DNA from: Bradyrhizobium sp. C9
Lineage (GTDB): Bacteria; Pseudomonadota; Alphaproteobacteria; Rhizobiales; Xanthobacteraceae
Assembly (NCBI RefSeq): GCF_002532045.1
Contig: NZ_NWTG01000006.1
Coordinates: forward strand, 124,001 to 188,000
Reading direction: 5' to 3'
Length of the DNA: 64,000 nt
A program made the position numbers and the translations under genes. Below the pieces are notes generated by a model. The model was not told where the DNA came from. It did not search any database and saw only the letters and a list, made by a program, of their open reading frames with translations. This document shows, in pieces, positions 43,670-52,751 of this stretch (position 1 is its first letter; each line of letters begins with the position of its first letter).

Positions 43670-44980
43670 TCACGGCCGCGGTTTCGATCCGGCCGGGTCT
43701 TCCGGGACCGGAGGCGAGCCCGGCGAGACGTCGGGCCTTCCCTGCAGCAACGCTTTCGTCCTCTGCTTTTGCTGCTCATAATTGACCCGCTCTTCAAAAC
43801 GCTCGGAGCGACGGCCAAGGAGTAGCGAATTGGTGCGGCCGTTTCCTCGCGGATAGAATGCGTCCGTCGAGGCGAGACAGCTGACCTCGGGTGGATCAAG
43901 CCGCAGATTTTTGAAGTCGTCCTCGCGGCTCCTCGCATCGATGACGCAAAGCGTATAGGCCGCGCGCCACTGAGAGTTCAGCTCATAGCCGCCGACGACG
44001 TCCTTCAGCAATTCATCGACCTTTTGCTTTTCACTCTTTTGCGTGACCCGAGCCTTCGGAAAGGCCATGCTGACCTTGACCTTATGGATGTCCAGGCGGG
44101 AGCCAGCGAGATTCGTCGTGGCATTCACCAGGCGGAATTCCTTTGGAACCGGCGCAAGCGTTATGGCCCCGCCAACTTTTCCATCGAATGTCGTGGTGAA
44201 GGTCAGTTCGTCGGTGAAGGTGTCCAGTGCGCCGTCCTGAACCGCTATCTTCAAGAACGACGTCACGGCGCGCGCCAATCCGATCGTGCCGGTGATCGGA
44301 TACACAGGGCGGACGGGTTGAGGTTGGAATGGCGGACGGTCTGCCGGGGTGTTTGGAAAATGTTCGATGGAGCGGTCAACGTCGTTGCAAAAATTCCACC
44401 AGTCCTGTGTCAGAAGGGTGCTGAACTTGTCCTGATTCTTGAAAGTGCGCTTGGCCTGTCTGGTCGCGTTGGCATTGCCGCCGGCGGTGAGATCGAAGGC
44501 GCCGACCGGGTTGAGCGTAGGCAGCCGGAAGCCGACACCGGCGTCGGCATGATTGGTTTCCGTGATGTCGAAGCTCCATTCATAGGCAATCGCAATATCC
44601 ATATAATCATCCCAATGGCTCTCCTTGACTTTGGGGAAGCGCTTCTTCATCCGCGCCAGATTAGCCGCGTTGCCAATGGTGTTCGGGTCAAATCCCGTGA
44701 CCGGCGGGTCCTCGTCGGCGAACCAGACTTCGACCTGGTGAACGAGGCCAAGCCTCAACTCGCAACGGGCGGCTGCCACGATCGCTTCCGTCGGGATCGG
44801 GGATACATCATCCACCAGCGGATGGATCGAGCAGCCTGTCAGCGCCATTGCGGCGAGAACCGTGCAGATGCGACCCACACGGCTTGATGGCCTGCGCGCA
44901 GCGGCTCGTTTCAATGGCCATGGATCGAAGCTGCGACACCGTCCCAATTGACGGATCGACTCGACAATAACTGTACGCAT
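43670..44980 (-). CDS. Predicted lipoprotein, function unknown
   Basis: The 436-residue product has a basic N-terminal stretch, a hydrophobic segment and a lipobox (VLAAMALTGCSIHPL) with the Cys near residue 50, so it should be lipidated and anchored in the envelope. The mature part has no domain I can name; it contains WSFDITETNHADAGVGFRLP, two TFTTTFDGKVGGAITLAP-like beta segments and a Pro/Gly-rich tail (SPGSPPVPEDPAGSK). The ATG at 44980 has GGGGGA upstream and is preferred over 44992. The long pre-lipobox leader is unusual; a shorter internal start may be real. The gene downstream of it on the + side is frameshifted. Confidence 0.65.
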   Translation of the reverse strand: MRTVIVESIRQLGRCRSFDPWPLKRAAARRPSSRVGRICTVLAAMALTGCSIHPLVDDVSPIPTEAIVAAARCELRLGLVHQVEVWFADEDPPVTGFDPNTIGNAANLARMKKRFPKVKESHWDDYMDIAIAYEWSFDITETNHADAGVGFRLPTLNPVGAFDLTAGGNANATRQAKRTFKNQDKFSTLLTQDWWNFCNDVDRSIEHFPNTPADRPPFQPQPVRPVYPITGTIGLARAVTSFLKIAVQDGALDTFTDELTFTTTFDGKVGGAITLAPVPKEFRLVNATTNLAGSRLDIHKVKVSMAFPKARVTQKSEKQKVDELLKDVVGGYELNSQWRAAYTLCVIDARSREDDFKNLRLDPPEVSCLASTDAFYPRGNGRTNSLLLGRRSERFEERVNYEQQKQRTKALLQGRPDVSPGSPPVPEDPAGSKPRP

Positions 44981-45055
44981 GACGTCCCCCACTTCTCGTT
45001 CGGCCAGCCAGCCGAGCGAAGCACACAGTTCTCGAGGTCTTACCCCGTTGCTGAG

Positions 45056-45625
45056 CTAGGGCCGCGCAAGCCTGCATCGTGGATCGTAAGGCCACGCAAC
45101 ATCGAGGCCCACGACGCACCATTCGAGCTCATAGCTTTGGTCATTCGAAACAATCACGTAGAAAATCGGTCGCTCGGCGTCACTCGGCGCCATGATCGTC
45201 CCTTTACAGAAGCGCCGCGGCCAGCGGTCCTGGGGCCAGGACTGCCAACCGGCCTCACGCGCGCGAACGAGGACAGGCGCAACGCCCGAGGCTCGGTATC
45301 TGCCAGGGAATTCAGCAATGATCTGATCGATCACCACAGGATCATCGCAACGGGGCGCGCGATACGGCGCCGACACCCGATGACCCTTGGCTACTCCATC
45401 AGCGGACCAACCGGTCAGCGCGCACAACGCGCTCACGACCACGGAGCTCAGCGTCCTGGCCCACGCACCTCGCACCGCAAGTTTCCATCCTCTCGCAGCC
45501 AACGGCAGAGCGATGGTCGGCAATGTAAAAGGGATGGATCCTATCCGCCCAACGGCCACCAACCTGGCCGGAACAGATATCAAACGATGTCGAACAGTCG
45601 CCAGACCTCGACGCATAGCCCCCAT
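45056..45625 (-). CDS. Secreted small protein, conserved hypothetical
   Basis: The 189-residue product has a long basic/hydrophobic N-terminus (VVVSALCALTGWSADGVAKG is a plausible signal region) and a compact C-terminal domain. That domain contains RCDDPVVIDQIIAEFPGRYR, AREAGWQSWPQDRWPRRFCK, FYVIVSNDQSYELEWCVVGL and DPRCRLARP. The four Cys suggest two disulfides, hence a periplasmic location. I have seen this domain pattern in small secreted proteins of Bradyrhizobium and relatives, but no activity is known. GGGGGCG precedes the ATG at 45625. It is co-directional with the lipoprotein gene 75 nt downstream and may form an envelope operon with it. Confidence 0.6.
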   Translation of the reverse strand: MGAMRRGLATVRHRLISVPARLVAVGRIGSIPFTLPTIALPLAARGWKLAVRGAWARTLSSVVVSALCALTGWSADGVAKGHRVSAPYRAPRCDDPVVIDQIIAEFPGRYRASGVAPVLVRAREAGWQSWPQDRWPRRFCKGTIMAPSDAERPIFYVIVSNDQSYELEWCVVGLDVAWPYDPRCRLARP

Positions 45626-45771
45626 GTTCGCCCCCGCAGAACAATGGTATCAAGCTGCAGCATGCAGCCACAGGTTGTCAAGCCCCCCTCACTGGCGCTT
45701 TGAAGCGCAGGAGCTACGACGACAGTGCCCCCATCTCATTCTCAAGCGGGTCCGCGCGTGACTGTCACCTC

Positions 45772-45951
45772 GTGCTGGATACCCGCCTGACCAGCGCGCA
45801 TCGGCTGCTGACCGATCGGCTCTGGGACGAGCGCAGCATCTCGAGCATCGCGTTCGAAGCCGGATTCGGAGACTTGCCCTGCTTCAACCGCACCTTCCGT
45901 CGCCGTTACGGCGCAACGCCTTCGGAAATTCGCGCGGCGGCGCGGCGTTGA
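45772..45951 (+). pseudogene. AraC-family regulator remnant (second HTH only)
   Basis: The frame reads VLDTRLTSAHRLLTDRLWDE, then SISSIAFEAGFGDLPCFNRT and FRRRYGATPSEIRAAARR to the stop at 45951. This is the conserved C-terminal half of an AraC/XylS DNA-binding domain. The upstream DNA (45700-45771) is unrelated and there is no ligand domain or first HTH, so the gene is truncated at its 5' side. Confidence 0.7.
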
Positions 45952-46098
45952 AAAGCTGTACCACAGCGCAGAAAATCCTGAACTGCACCTTCGTTCCATT
46001 CCATCATCACCTCAACAACATGCAGTTGAGTACGCGCGCCCGCTCAGTTTCCACGCCCTCAGCCAGAGATGATGTGAAGATGTGGATGCCAGGGGCCA

Positions 46099-48882
46099 TT
46101 AGTGACCGACGGAGCGCCGGTTCATTTCCTCCAAGGGCTCGCGCAGGGCATCGAACTGCGTGCCGAAACCTTTCAAGTCTCCGGCCTTCAATCGTTCCAG
46201 CGCCTGATTGTAGCGATCGAGCGCCTGCTGCGCCGGGCTCGCCGTCCCGCCCGCAGGGGACATCGATTCCGTTGCGTTTGAAGCCGTCGGCACCGCACCT
46301 GGCTCCGCGAACAACGCAGCCAGGGCATCAGCCAGCGTCTCCTTCATCACGACATGCTCACCGTAGGCTGCGATCACGCGTTTCAGCTCCGGCAGGTGTC
46401 CGAGCTCGGCGCGCAAATAGAGCGGCGAGACATAAAGGATCGAGTTCTCGATCGGGATCACCAGCAGGTTCGCACCGCGTATCACCCGCGAGCCCATCTG
46501 ATTCCACAGCGTGAGTTGTTGCGAGATCTCGGTATTCTGGTTGATCCGCGCCTCGATCTGAAACGGCCCGTAGACAAGCTTGTCCTTTGGGAATTCGTAG
46601 ACGATCAGTTTGCCGTAGTCGGGGGCGTCGCAACGCGCAGCGAGCCACGCGATCATATTGTCGCGACGGCTCGGCACCATGGGAAGCATCAGGAAGAACT
46701 CGGCCTGCGGCTCGCCGGGCAGCCGCATGATGATGTAATAGGGGGTCATCACCGAGGTGCCATCGCCGCCCGGCTGTCGCGGAAACTGCCAGAAGTCCTC
46801 TCGGTTATAGAAAGTTTCGGCCTGTTCCATGTGATAGGTTTGATAGAGCCGCGCCTGAATCAGGAACAGATCTTCCGGATAGCGAATGTGCTTCTGCAAA
46901 TCTGCCGGCATGGCCGTGAACGGCTTGAACAGGCTCGGAAAGATACGCTGGTAGGTCGCTGCAATGGGGTCGCGTGAATCGATCAGATAAAAATCGACGG
47001 TGCCGTTGTAGGCATCGACGACGATCTTCACCGAATTCCTGATGTAGTTGAGATCGAGCTCCGGCACGGGCTGCGCGGAGGGGAAATAGGAGCTCGTGGT
47101 GTAGGCGTCCTGCATCCAGAACATCCGCCCGTTGCTGATGACCAGATAGGGATCATGATCGAGCCTGAGGAATGGAGCGATCGTGCGCACCCGTTCCGTG
47201 ATATTGCGCCGGATCATGATCCGGCTGTCGGCCGTGATGTAGCTTGAGAGGACCAGATTCGCGTCATTGAAGTAGTAGGCGAACAGCGTTCTCCAACCCA
47301 ATGCTCCGATCGGAACACCGCCACTGCCGTCATAGGCGGAATAGACATTGTCTTTCCCCTTCGGATAATCGAACTCCGGGATGCTGGCCTTGACGATGAC
47401 GTAGTCATCGCTCTCTTCGCCGAAGTAGATGCGCGGTTCCTCGATCTCGGGACCGCCGTCCGCAACGGGCGGAATATCGCGCAAATAGAAGAACGGCAGT
47501 CCTTCCGGGCTCTTGCGGGTGACCGGGCTCATCACCGCGCCGTTGCCGTGCGTAAACAGCACGTGGCGGTTGACCCACGTCTGGGCGTTTGCCGGCAGCA
47601 GGGAGGCCCGCAGTTCGCGGGCCGAGAGCATCACGCTCTGGTAGGAGCCGTCGAGCCAATAGCGATCGACGTCAAGATCCTGGAATTTGTAGTAGGTGCG
47701 GATCTCCTGCAGTTGCGCGTAGGTATTCGACAGCGGCAGCCAGTCCCAGAGCCGTATATTGTCGATGGTGGCCTTGTTCGCTTGCAGCGTCTTGAAGGTA
47801 AGCCGCTGTTCGGCGGCAAACGGCTTGGCTGCGATCCGGTCGAGATTGTAGGCCTGCCTGGTGAGCGCGATGTTGCGTTCAATGTACGGCTTCTCCAGCT
47901 GCAACTCCGTCGGTTTGACCACGAAGTGCCGGAACAACGAAGGGACGAGGCTCGACAGCACGACAGAGCCGGCGCCGACGAGGATGAACCCGGCGGCAAG
48001 CAGCCGGTAGGTGCGGGCGCGCAAATTTGCCCATGCGATGAACGCCGCGATAATCGAAAGCCCGATCATCAGCCACAGAGCCGGCAGCCCCAGATGGACA
48101 TCGGTGTAGCTTGCCCCGACCACGACACCATTGTCGCCGTAGAGCAGCAGATAGCGGTCGAGCCCATAGGACCAGGCCTTCACCGCGAACAGAATGCCAA
48201 CCAGCGCCGAGCCATGTGTGATGACCGTTGGCGAGATTGATCGGTTGTGAACATCGTACTCGATGTCGCCGCGCACCCAGTAGATCGCTCCGGCAAACAA
48301 CGCGCTCAGGACGATTGCGAGCAGCATCCAGTTCTTGATCGCGAGATAGGCCGGTAGCGCAAAGAGATAGAAGCCGATATCCCTGTTGTAGAGCGGATCC
48401 TCCGCGCCATAGGGCACGTGGTAGAGAAACTGCAGGAAGATGCCCCAGTTGCCGGCTTCGCTTGCGGCAACCAACACCGCGAGCAAACCCGCACCGAGCG
48501 CGATAAACCACGGCCGTGTTAGTCGATCGCGCAGCATCACGGACAGATCGGGCGGCGACATAACACCCGCCACCTTCCACGGCGCGGCTAGCTTCTGTGG
48601 CGGCGGCTGCAGGGCAAACCGCGCCGCCAGCACTCCGTTCAGCCAGAGGGCGACGGTGGTCGCCGCCAAGACGCAGAGAAAGAGGATTGCCTTGGCGCCG
48701 ATCGCCGTCAGGAAAACCTGCAGGTAGCCGATCGAGGAAAACCAGAGCCAATCGACCAGGAACTCGCTCGCGAACGAGAGCAGGATCAGGGCAATCGTGA
48801 TGACGATGGCCGCAACGATCAGCCTCACCACGCCACTTTGCCGTGGTACCTTCCGGCCGGGTCCGGTAATCCCGATCGTCAT
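46099..48882 (-). CDS. UPF0182 family membrane protein
   Basis: The 927-residue protein has seven or more N-terminal transmembrane segments (for example VVRLIVAAIVITIALILLSF, ALGAGLLAVLVAASEAGNWG) and a large exposed C-terminal part. It shows the family motifs LDRIAAKPFAAEQRLTFKT, IRLWDWLPLSNTYAQLQEIR, YYKFQDLDVDRYW and PEDLFLIQARLYQTYHMEQA. This is the COG1615/UPF0182 pattern; its function is unknown but it is widespread in actinobacteria and some proteobacteria. A GTG at 48927 would add 15 residues; the ATG at 48882 lacks a strong Shine-Dalgarno, so the start is open. It lies just left of the island attachment site. Confidence 0.92.
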   Translation of the reverse strand: MTIGITGPGRKVPRQSGVVRLIVAAIVITIALILLSFASEFLVDWLWFSSIGYLQVFLTAIGAKAILFLCVLAATTVALWLNGVLAARFALQPPPQKLAAPWKVAGVMSPPDLSVMLRDRLTRPWFIALGAGLLAVLVAASEAGNWGIFLQFLYHVPYGAEDPLYNRDIGFYLFALPAYLAIKNWMLLAIVLSALFAGAIYWVRGDIEYDVHNRSISPTVITHGSALVGILFAVKAWSYGLDRYLLLYGDNGVVVGASYTDVHLGLPALWLMIGLSIIAAFIAWANLRARTYRLLAAGFILVGAGSVVLSSLVPSLFRHFVVKPTELQLEKPYIERNIALTRQAYNLDRIAAKPFAAEQRLTFKTLQANKATIDNIRLWDWLPLSNTYAQLQEIRTYYKFQDLDVDRYWLDGSYQSVMLSARELRASLLPANAQTWVNRHVLFTHGNGAVMSPVTRKSPEGLPFFYLRDIPPVADGGPEIEEPRIYFGEESDDYVIVKASIPEFDYPKGKDNVYSAYDGSGGVPIGALGWRTLFAYYFNDANLVLSSYITADSRIMIRRNITERVRTIAPFLRLDHDPYLVISNGRMFWMQDAYTTSSYFPSAQPVPELDLNYIRNSVKIVVDAYNGTVDFYLIDSRDPIAATYQRIFPSLFKPFTAMPADLQKHIRYPEDLFLIQARLYQTYHMEQAETFYNREDFWQFPRQPGGDGTSVMTPYYIIMRLPGEPQAEFFLMLPMVPSRRDNMIAWLAARCDAPDYGKLIVYEFPKDKLVYGPFQIEARINQNTEISQQLTLWNQMGSRVIRGANLLVIPIENSILYVSPLYLRAELGHLPELKRVIAAYGEHVVMKETLADALAALFAEPGAVPTASNATESMSPAGGTASPAQQALDRYNQALERLKAGDLKGFGTQFDALREPLEEMNRRSVGH

Positions 48883-49106
48883 GGCTTGATCATAGCGGAA
48901 ATGAGGGACGCCCGCCGCTTGATTCACGGGCCGAACTGCTCGCCAGGGCGGGCGACGCGGATGCTCAAAGCTCCGTGGCCGGGACCGCGAATTGGCACAA
49001 GCGCCAAACTCGGCTGATGCAGGCCGGCGCGATCAATCAGCTATCGAGCAGGGGGACGCTTGCGACCGGAGTCACGTCGGTACAATGTCGTGGAAAAGCG
49101 AACATT

Positions 49107-49150
49107 TGGCGCTCCCTAGGGGAATCGAACCCCTGTTTCAGCCTTGAGAG
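49107..49150 (-). tRNA. 3' fragment of tRNA-Glu(CTC): island attachment site
   Basis: Read on the minus strand, the sequence has CTCTCAAGGCTG (anticodon loop with CTC and 3' stem), the T-arm AGGGGTTCGATTCCCCT and the acceptor AGGGAGCGCCA with an encoded CCA. It breaks off at 49150, where the 5' half (which should continue GGCTG...) is replaced by unrelated sequence. A lone 44-nt tRNA 3' end next to an integrase is the signature of an att site; the intact tRNA should lie at the other end of the island, outside this window. Confidence 0.88.
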
Positions 49151-49296
49151 AGCCGGAAATTTTTTATCCTGAAGTCTGCATTTGTTCGCCACAATCTAGT
49201 TTTATCAATTGCTTAAGCACAGGTCGTTCGCCTTCGTTCGCCCCCGTGCGCCGGTGCTTATTCGATAGATATTCGACGACTCCAAGATCGAATCCC

Positions 49297-50652
49297 ATGG
49301 CAAAAACACTCACTGAGACCCAAATCACGACCGCCAGAGCGCGCTCTAAGCTGGGGCTTGGCGTGCATTGGCGCCGCGTCGATGCCGAGGCTCACCTTGG
49401 CTATCGCAAAGGCAAGCGCAGCGGAATTTGGTTCGTGCGCTGGCGCAATCACTATGACGGAGCCAACTACAAGCAGGCAGCGGTTGGAACCGCCAATGAC
49501 GTCAACGACAAGGTGATGGAAGGAAAGTTGACTTTCGAACAAGCCGTTACCCAGGCGCGAGACCTCGTCAGCCGGTACAGAACAGAAGCGGCTGCGCAAG
49601 CTGCGGGACCGGCACCCACCGTGCGAACGGCTGTAGAGACCTACATCAGGGAGCGTAATGCCCGGGACAGTCGTAGGGCTGGTCGCGAAATTCGATCCGA
49701 TGCGGGTCACCGCTTGCGGCGCTATGTTCTTGGTCAAGGAGAGCGTGGTAGCCAGGGAGCCGTGGAGGCGGCCTCCCTCGTCGCAGTCGCTTTGCACGCA
49801 CTGCAAGTTGCCGACCTCTTGATCTGGCGCGAGAACCTTCCTGTAGAGTTGAAGGCCACGACAAAGCAGCGCCTCATAAACGACCTGAAGGCTGCGCTGA
49901 ACGCGGCTTGGCCTCGCCTATCGGCTGAACAGAAGAAGCTGAACCCAGCATTCCCTTCAATCATAAAAGACGGGTTCAAAGCTGAACGCATCGACGATGA
50001 TGATGAAGTATCCGTCGCGCGAGACAACCAGATCCTAACAGATGCGCAGGTCAGCAACCTGCTTCGAGCCGCACACGAGATCGACGGCGAGCAGGGGTTC
50101 GAAGGCGACTTGTATCGCCTCGTCGTGTGCTTGGCAGCAACCGGTGCGCGATTTGCGCAAGCAAGACGGATGCGCGTCGGCGATGTTCAAGTAAAAGAGC
50201 ATCGCTTGATGGTGCCAGGTTCCTACAAAGGCCGTGGCGGCAACGGCGGGTCCGTCCCGTTTCCAGTGGGCGACGACATCATTGAGGCATTGTCGCAGGG
50301 AATTTTGGACCGCCCCAAAGAGGCAACATTATTTGAGCGATGGAGCTATGACCAGGAAGCCGGCACCATGGTTTGGAGAAGGTCAAAACGTGGTCCGTGG
50401 AAAACGGCAGAACTCACTCGCCCGTGGCGTTCTATCCGCGAGCGCGCAAAGCTACCAGAAGCTATTCCCTACGCGTTGCGACATTCCAGCATCGTCCGCG
50501 GCTTGCGAAACCGACTACCTATTCAGCACGTTGCTAAACTGCACAATACTTCCGTGAAAATGATCGAGCGGCACTACGCTAAATACATTTCTACAGCCTT
50601 GGAAGATCTCGCTCGCGCGGCAGTTGTGCCACTGGTTCCGCAGCTCCCGTGA
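49297..50652 (+). CDS. Tyrosine recombinase / phage-type integrase
   Basis: The 451-residue integrase begins 147 nt from the tRNA-Glu att fragment and points away from it, the usual arrangement. The N-terminal part binds arm sites; the catalytic domain shows CLAATGARFAQARRMRVGDV (first catalytic Arg), MVPGSYKGRGGNGG (Lys), the AIPYALRHSSIVRGL box (Arg/His) and TSVKMIERHYAKYI with the nucleophilic Tyr. It should catalyse integration into and excision from the tRNA-Glu gene. The ATG at 49297 has weak Shine-Dalgarno context; a longer open frame to 49144 overlaps the att site and is unlikely. Confidence 0.93.
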   Translation: MAKTLTETQITTARARSKLGLGVHWRRVDAEAHLGYRKGKRSGIWFVRWRNHYDGANYKQAAVGTANDVNDKVMEGKLTFEQAVTQARDLVSRYRTEAAAQAAGPAPTVRTAVETYIRERNARDSRRAGREIRSDAGHRLRRYVLGQGERGSQGAVEAASLVAVALHALQVADLLIWRENLPVELKATTKQRLINDLKAALNAAWPRLSAEQKKLNPAFPSIIKDGFKAERIDDDDEVSVARDNQILTDAQVSNLLRAAHEIDGEQGFEGDLYRLVVCLAATGARFAQARRMRVGDVQVKEHRLMVPGSYKGRGGNGGSVPFPVGDDIIEALSQGILDRPKEATLFERWSYDQEAGTMVWRRSKRGPWKTAELTRPWRSIRERAKLPEAIPYALRHSSIVRGLRNRLPIQHVAKLHNTSVKMIERHYAKYISTALEDLARAAVVPLVPQLP

Positions 50653-51116
50653 AGAAAAGCATGGCTGCGACAACGGCCCTTCGGCGCTGCGGATGAGACA
50701 TCGGCAGCACTCTTGTGACATCGAACCGCGTGCTGACCGCGCCGATGAGACGAGAGAGTTTTTCGGAGGGGATTGAGGTATATGATGACATGCTGCGTCC
50801 TCGGTAATCAGGACGCGATTCTTCGGCATACCGCCTCGCGGGGAGATCGCAGATCCCCGAGCCTCGAATAGAAGCCCTGACATCCGAGCTGTCAACTCGC
50901 GATCGTTTGAGCCTCCCCGAAATTATCGACTACTCGATTGAAGCAAAGTCGATCGCACGAGAGCCTCATCGCGGGGCCGGAACTTGGCGGCGAGCCAAAA
51001 CAGTAGGCTTGAAACGTTCCGAATGTCTCAAGTAGAATGCCGCGGCGGGATCAAGCAGGCTCCCGATGAGACTTCGGTCCAAGCTCTGCGCAGCACGCAA
51101 CACGTGGAGCTTGCGC
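50653..51116. other. Intergenic region inside island, no supported gene
   Basis: These roughly 460 bases contain a hairpin (GGGGAGATC, GATCCCC near 50840-50860) and a rightward frame without a start codon (near 50840-51035), probably a remnant. No promoter of known type was identified. Confidence 0.4.
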
Positions 51117-52151
51117 ATGGATACCGAACGACAACCTTCCCGCAGACGTAGCGTCGCCATCCTCTCGCGAGGAGATGCCGTCGCGCGCCGAGATGCAACT
51201 TCCAACAGCGGCCGCTTCGTTGATGTCTTCGAAGCGCTCAGAGCCGTCGGCGTCGAAGCTCACCCAGCAATATACGACGAAAGCTTCGCCGACGCGGTCC
51301 GCGAACAACTGCTCGCAGTGGACGGCGTGCTTGTCTGGGTTAACCCTATCCAAGACGGCCGAAGCCGTGCCGGTCTCGACGCCCTGCTACGCGACGTCGC
51401 CGCGCGGGGCGTCTGGGTGAGCGCCCATCCAGACGTCATCCTTAAGATGGGTACCAAGGAGGTAGTCTATCGCACCCGCTCAATGGGCTGGGGGAGCGAC
51501 ACGGCTCTATATCAAACCGCCGAGGCAATGCGCGCTGAGTTGCCAACGCGGCTCGCCACCGGTCCGCGCGTGATCAAGCGCAGCCGGGGGAACGGCGGCC
51601 AAGGTGTCTGGAAGGTGGAGAAGTTACCGATGTCCTCCATGATCAGGGTGCTCGACGCGACCAAGGACGCGTCCGAGACATTGACGCTGGATGATTTTCT
51701 CCGTCGTTGCGCGGAGTACTTCGAGAACGGCAGCGTGATCGACCAAGCGTTTCAGCCTCGCCTGAACGAGGGCGTGGTCCGCTGCTACATGGCGGGCGAT
51801 CGCTGCGCCGGCTTCGGCCATCACAAAGTCAAAGCGCTGGTCGACTCGCCGGCCGCGCGGTCCGAAGCCGGACCGCGACTATACACATCGAACGCAGATC
51901 CCCGATTCCAGCGGTTGCGTCGGCTGATGGAGGGCGAGTGGACGCCCCAGCTAACTTCGCTACTGAACATAGCGCGAGGCGACCTGCCAGCGATCTGGGA
52001 CGCCGACTTCATGCTCGGCACCGCCCAGGTCGGCGGGAGCGACAGCTACGTGCTCGGCGAAATCAACGTCAGCTCGGTGCATCCCTACCCGGGAGAGGCG
52101 CCGGCGGAGATCGCCAGGCGCGTTGCTGATCGGCTGCAGCTTAGGCTTTGA
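51117..52151 (+). CDS. ATP-grasp protein of the Cj0069 family
   Basis: The 344-residue protein begins RRRSVAILSRGDAVARRDAT. It shows AILSRGD and VLVWVNPIQDGRSRAGLDAL in the N-domain, PRVIKRSRGNGGQGVWKVEK (the ATP-grasp lysine and glycine-rich loop), and WDADFMLGTAQVGGSDSYVL with the final LGEINVSSVHPYPGEA, where acidic and Asn residues bind Mg-ATP. This matches Cj0069-type ATP-grasp proteins, whose substrate is unknown; ATP-grasp enzymes join a carboxylate to an amine or thiol. TGGAGC precedes the ATG at 51117. It is followed after 3 nt by ABC transporter genes, suggesting that its product is exported or that it serves metal handling. Confidence 0.85.
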   Translation: MDTERQPSRRRSVAILSRGDAVARRDATSNSGRFVDVFEALRAVGVEAHPAIYDESFADAVREQLLAVDGVLVWVNPIQDGRSRAGLDALLRDVAARGVWVSAHPDVILKMGTKEVVYRTRSMGWGSDTALYQTAEAMRAELPTRLATGPRVIKRSRGNGGQGVWKVEKLPMSSMIRVLDATKDASETLTLDDFLRRCAEYFENGSVIDQAFQPRLNEGVVRCYMAGDRCAGFGHHKVKALVDSPAARSEAGPRLYTSNADPRFQRLRRLMEGEWTPQLTSLLNIARGDLPAIWDADFMLGTAQVGGSDSYVLGEINVSSVHPYPGEAPAEIARRVADRLQLRL

Positions 52152-52154
52152 CGC

Positions 52155-52751
52155 ATGCTGACGGTCAGCGGGCTCAAGCGCTTGCACATCTCCGTGTCAT
52201 TCGACTTGCAGGACGGCGAATGTGTCGTCCTGCAAGGGCCTTCCGGAGTCGGGAAGACCTTGTTGCTCCGCGCCATCGCGGATCTCGATCCCAACGAAGG
52301 AACGGTTAAGCATGACGGAACGCTGAGGGAGGCGATGCCCGCCCCCGCCTGGCGAAAGCGAGTGACCTACCTCGCCGCCGAACCCGGCTGGTGGTCCGAC
52401 ACCGTGCAAGAGCACTTCATGGGTTGGGGTGATGCCATACCGCTGGTCACGCGCTTGGGGTTGCCGGACGACTGCGGACCGTGGCCGATCCAAAGACTTT
52501 CGACCGGCGAGAGACAGCGATTGGGGTTAGCGCGGGCGCTCATGCTGCGCTCGCCGGTGCTTCTGCTTGACGAGCCAACCTCGGCGCTCGACCCGGCATC
52601 CGCTGCGGGCGTGGAATCCTTGATCGCCGAACGCATTTCGAATGGAACGAGCGTTATCTGGAGCACCCACGACGACGCTCAAGCCCGCCGCGTCGGGTCA
52701 AGGATATTTACGATGGGCCCCGATGGCAGGATCGAGGAAAACGGGCGATGA
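52155..52751 (+). CDS. ABC transporter ATP-binding protein, FetA/YbbL-like
   Basis: The compact 198-residue ATPase has Walker A LQGPSGVGKTLLLRAIADLD, the signature IQRLSTGERQRLGLARALML, Walker B VLLLDEPTSALDPASAAG and the switch His in WSTHDDAQARRVGS. It is shorter than most ABC ATPases, as expected for the YbbL/FetA group paired with UPF0014 permeases. Its stop overlaps the permease start (ATGA). Located between the ATP-grasp and permease genes, it should energise export across the inner membrane; E. coli FetAB exports iron, but the cargo here is not proven. Confidence 0.93.
   Translation: MLTVSGLKRLHISVSFDLQDGECVVLQGPSGVGKTLLLRAIADLDPNEGTVKHDGTLREAMPAPAWRKRVTYLAAEPGWWSDTVQEHFMGWGDAIPLVTRLGLPDDCGPWPIQRLSTGERQRLGLARALMLRSPVLLLDEPTSALDPASAAGVESLIAERISNGTSVIWSTHDDAQARRVGSRIFTMGPDGRIEENGR

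Noticed and set aside
50835..50865. Hairpin as an intrinsic terminator of the integrase gene
   Set aside because: It is nearly 200 nt beyond the stop and lacks a T-run, so the role is unclear.
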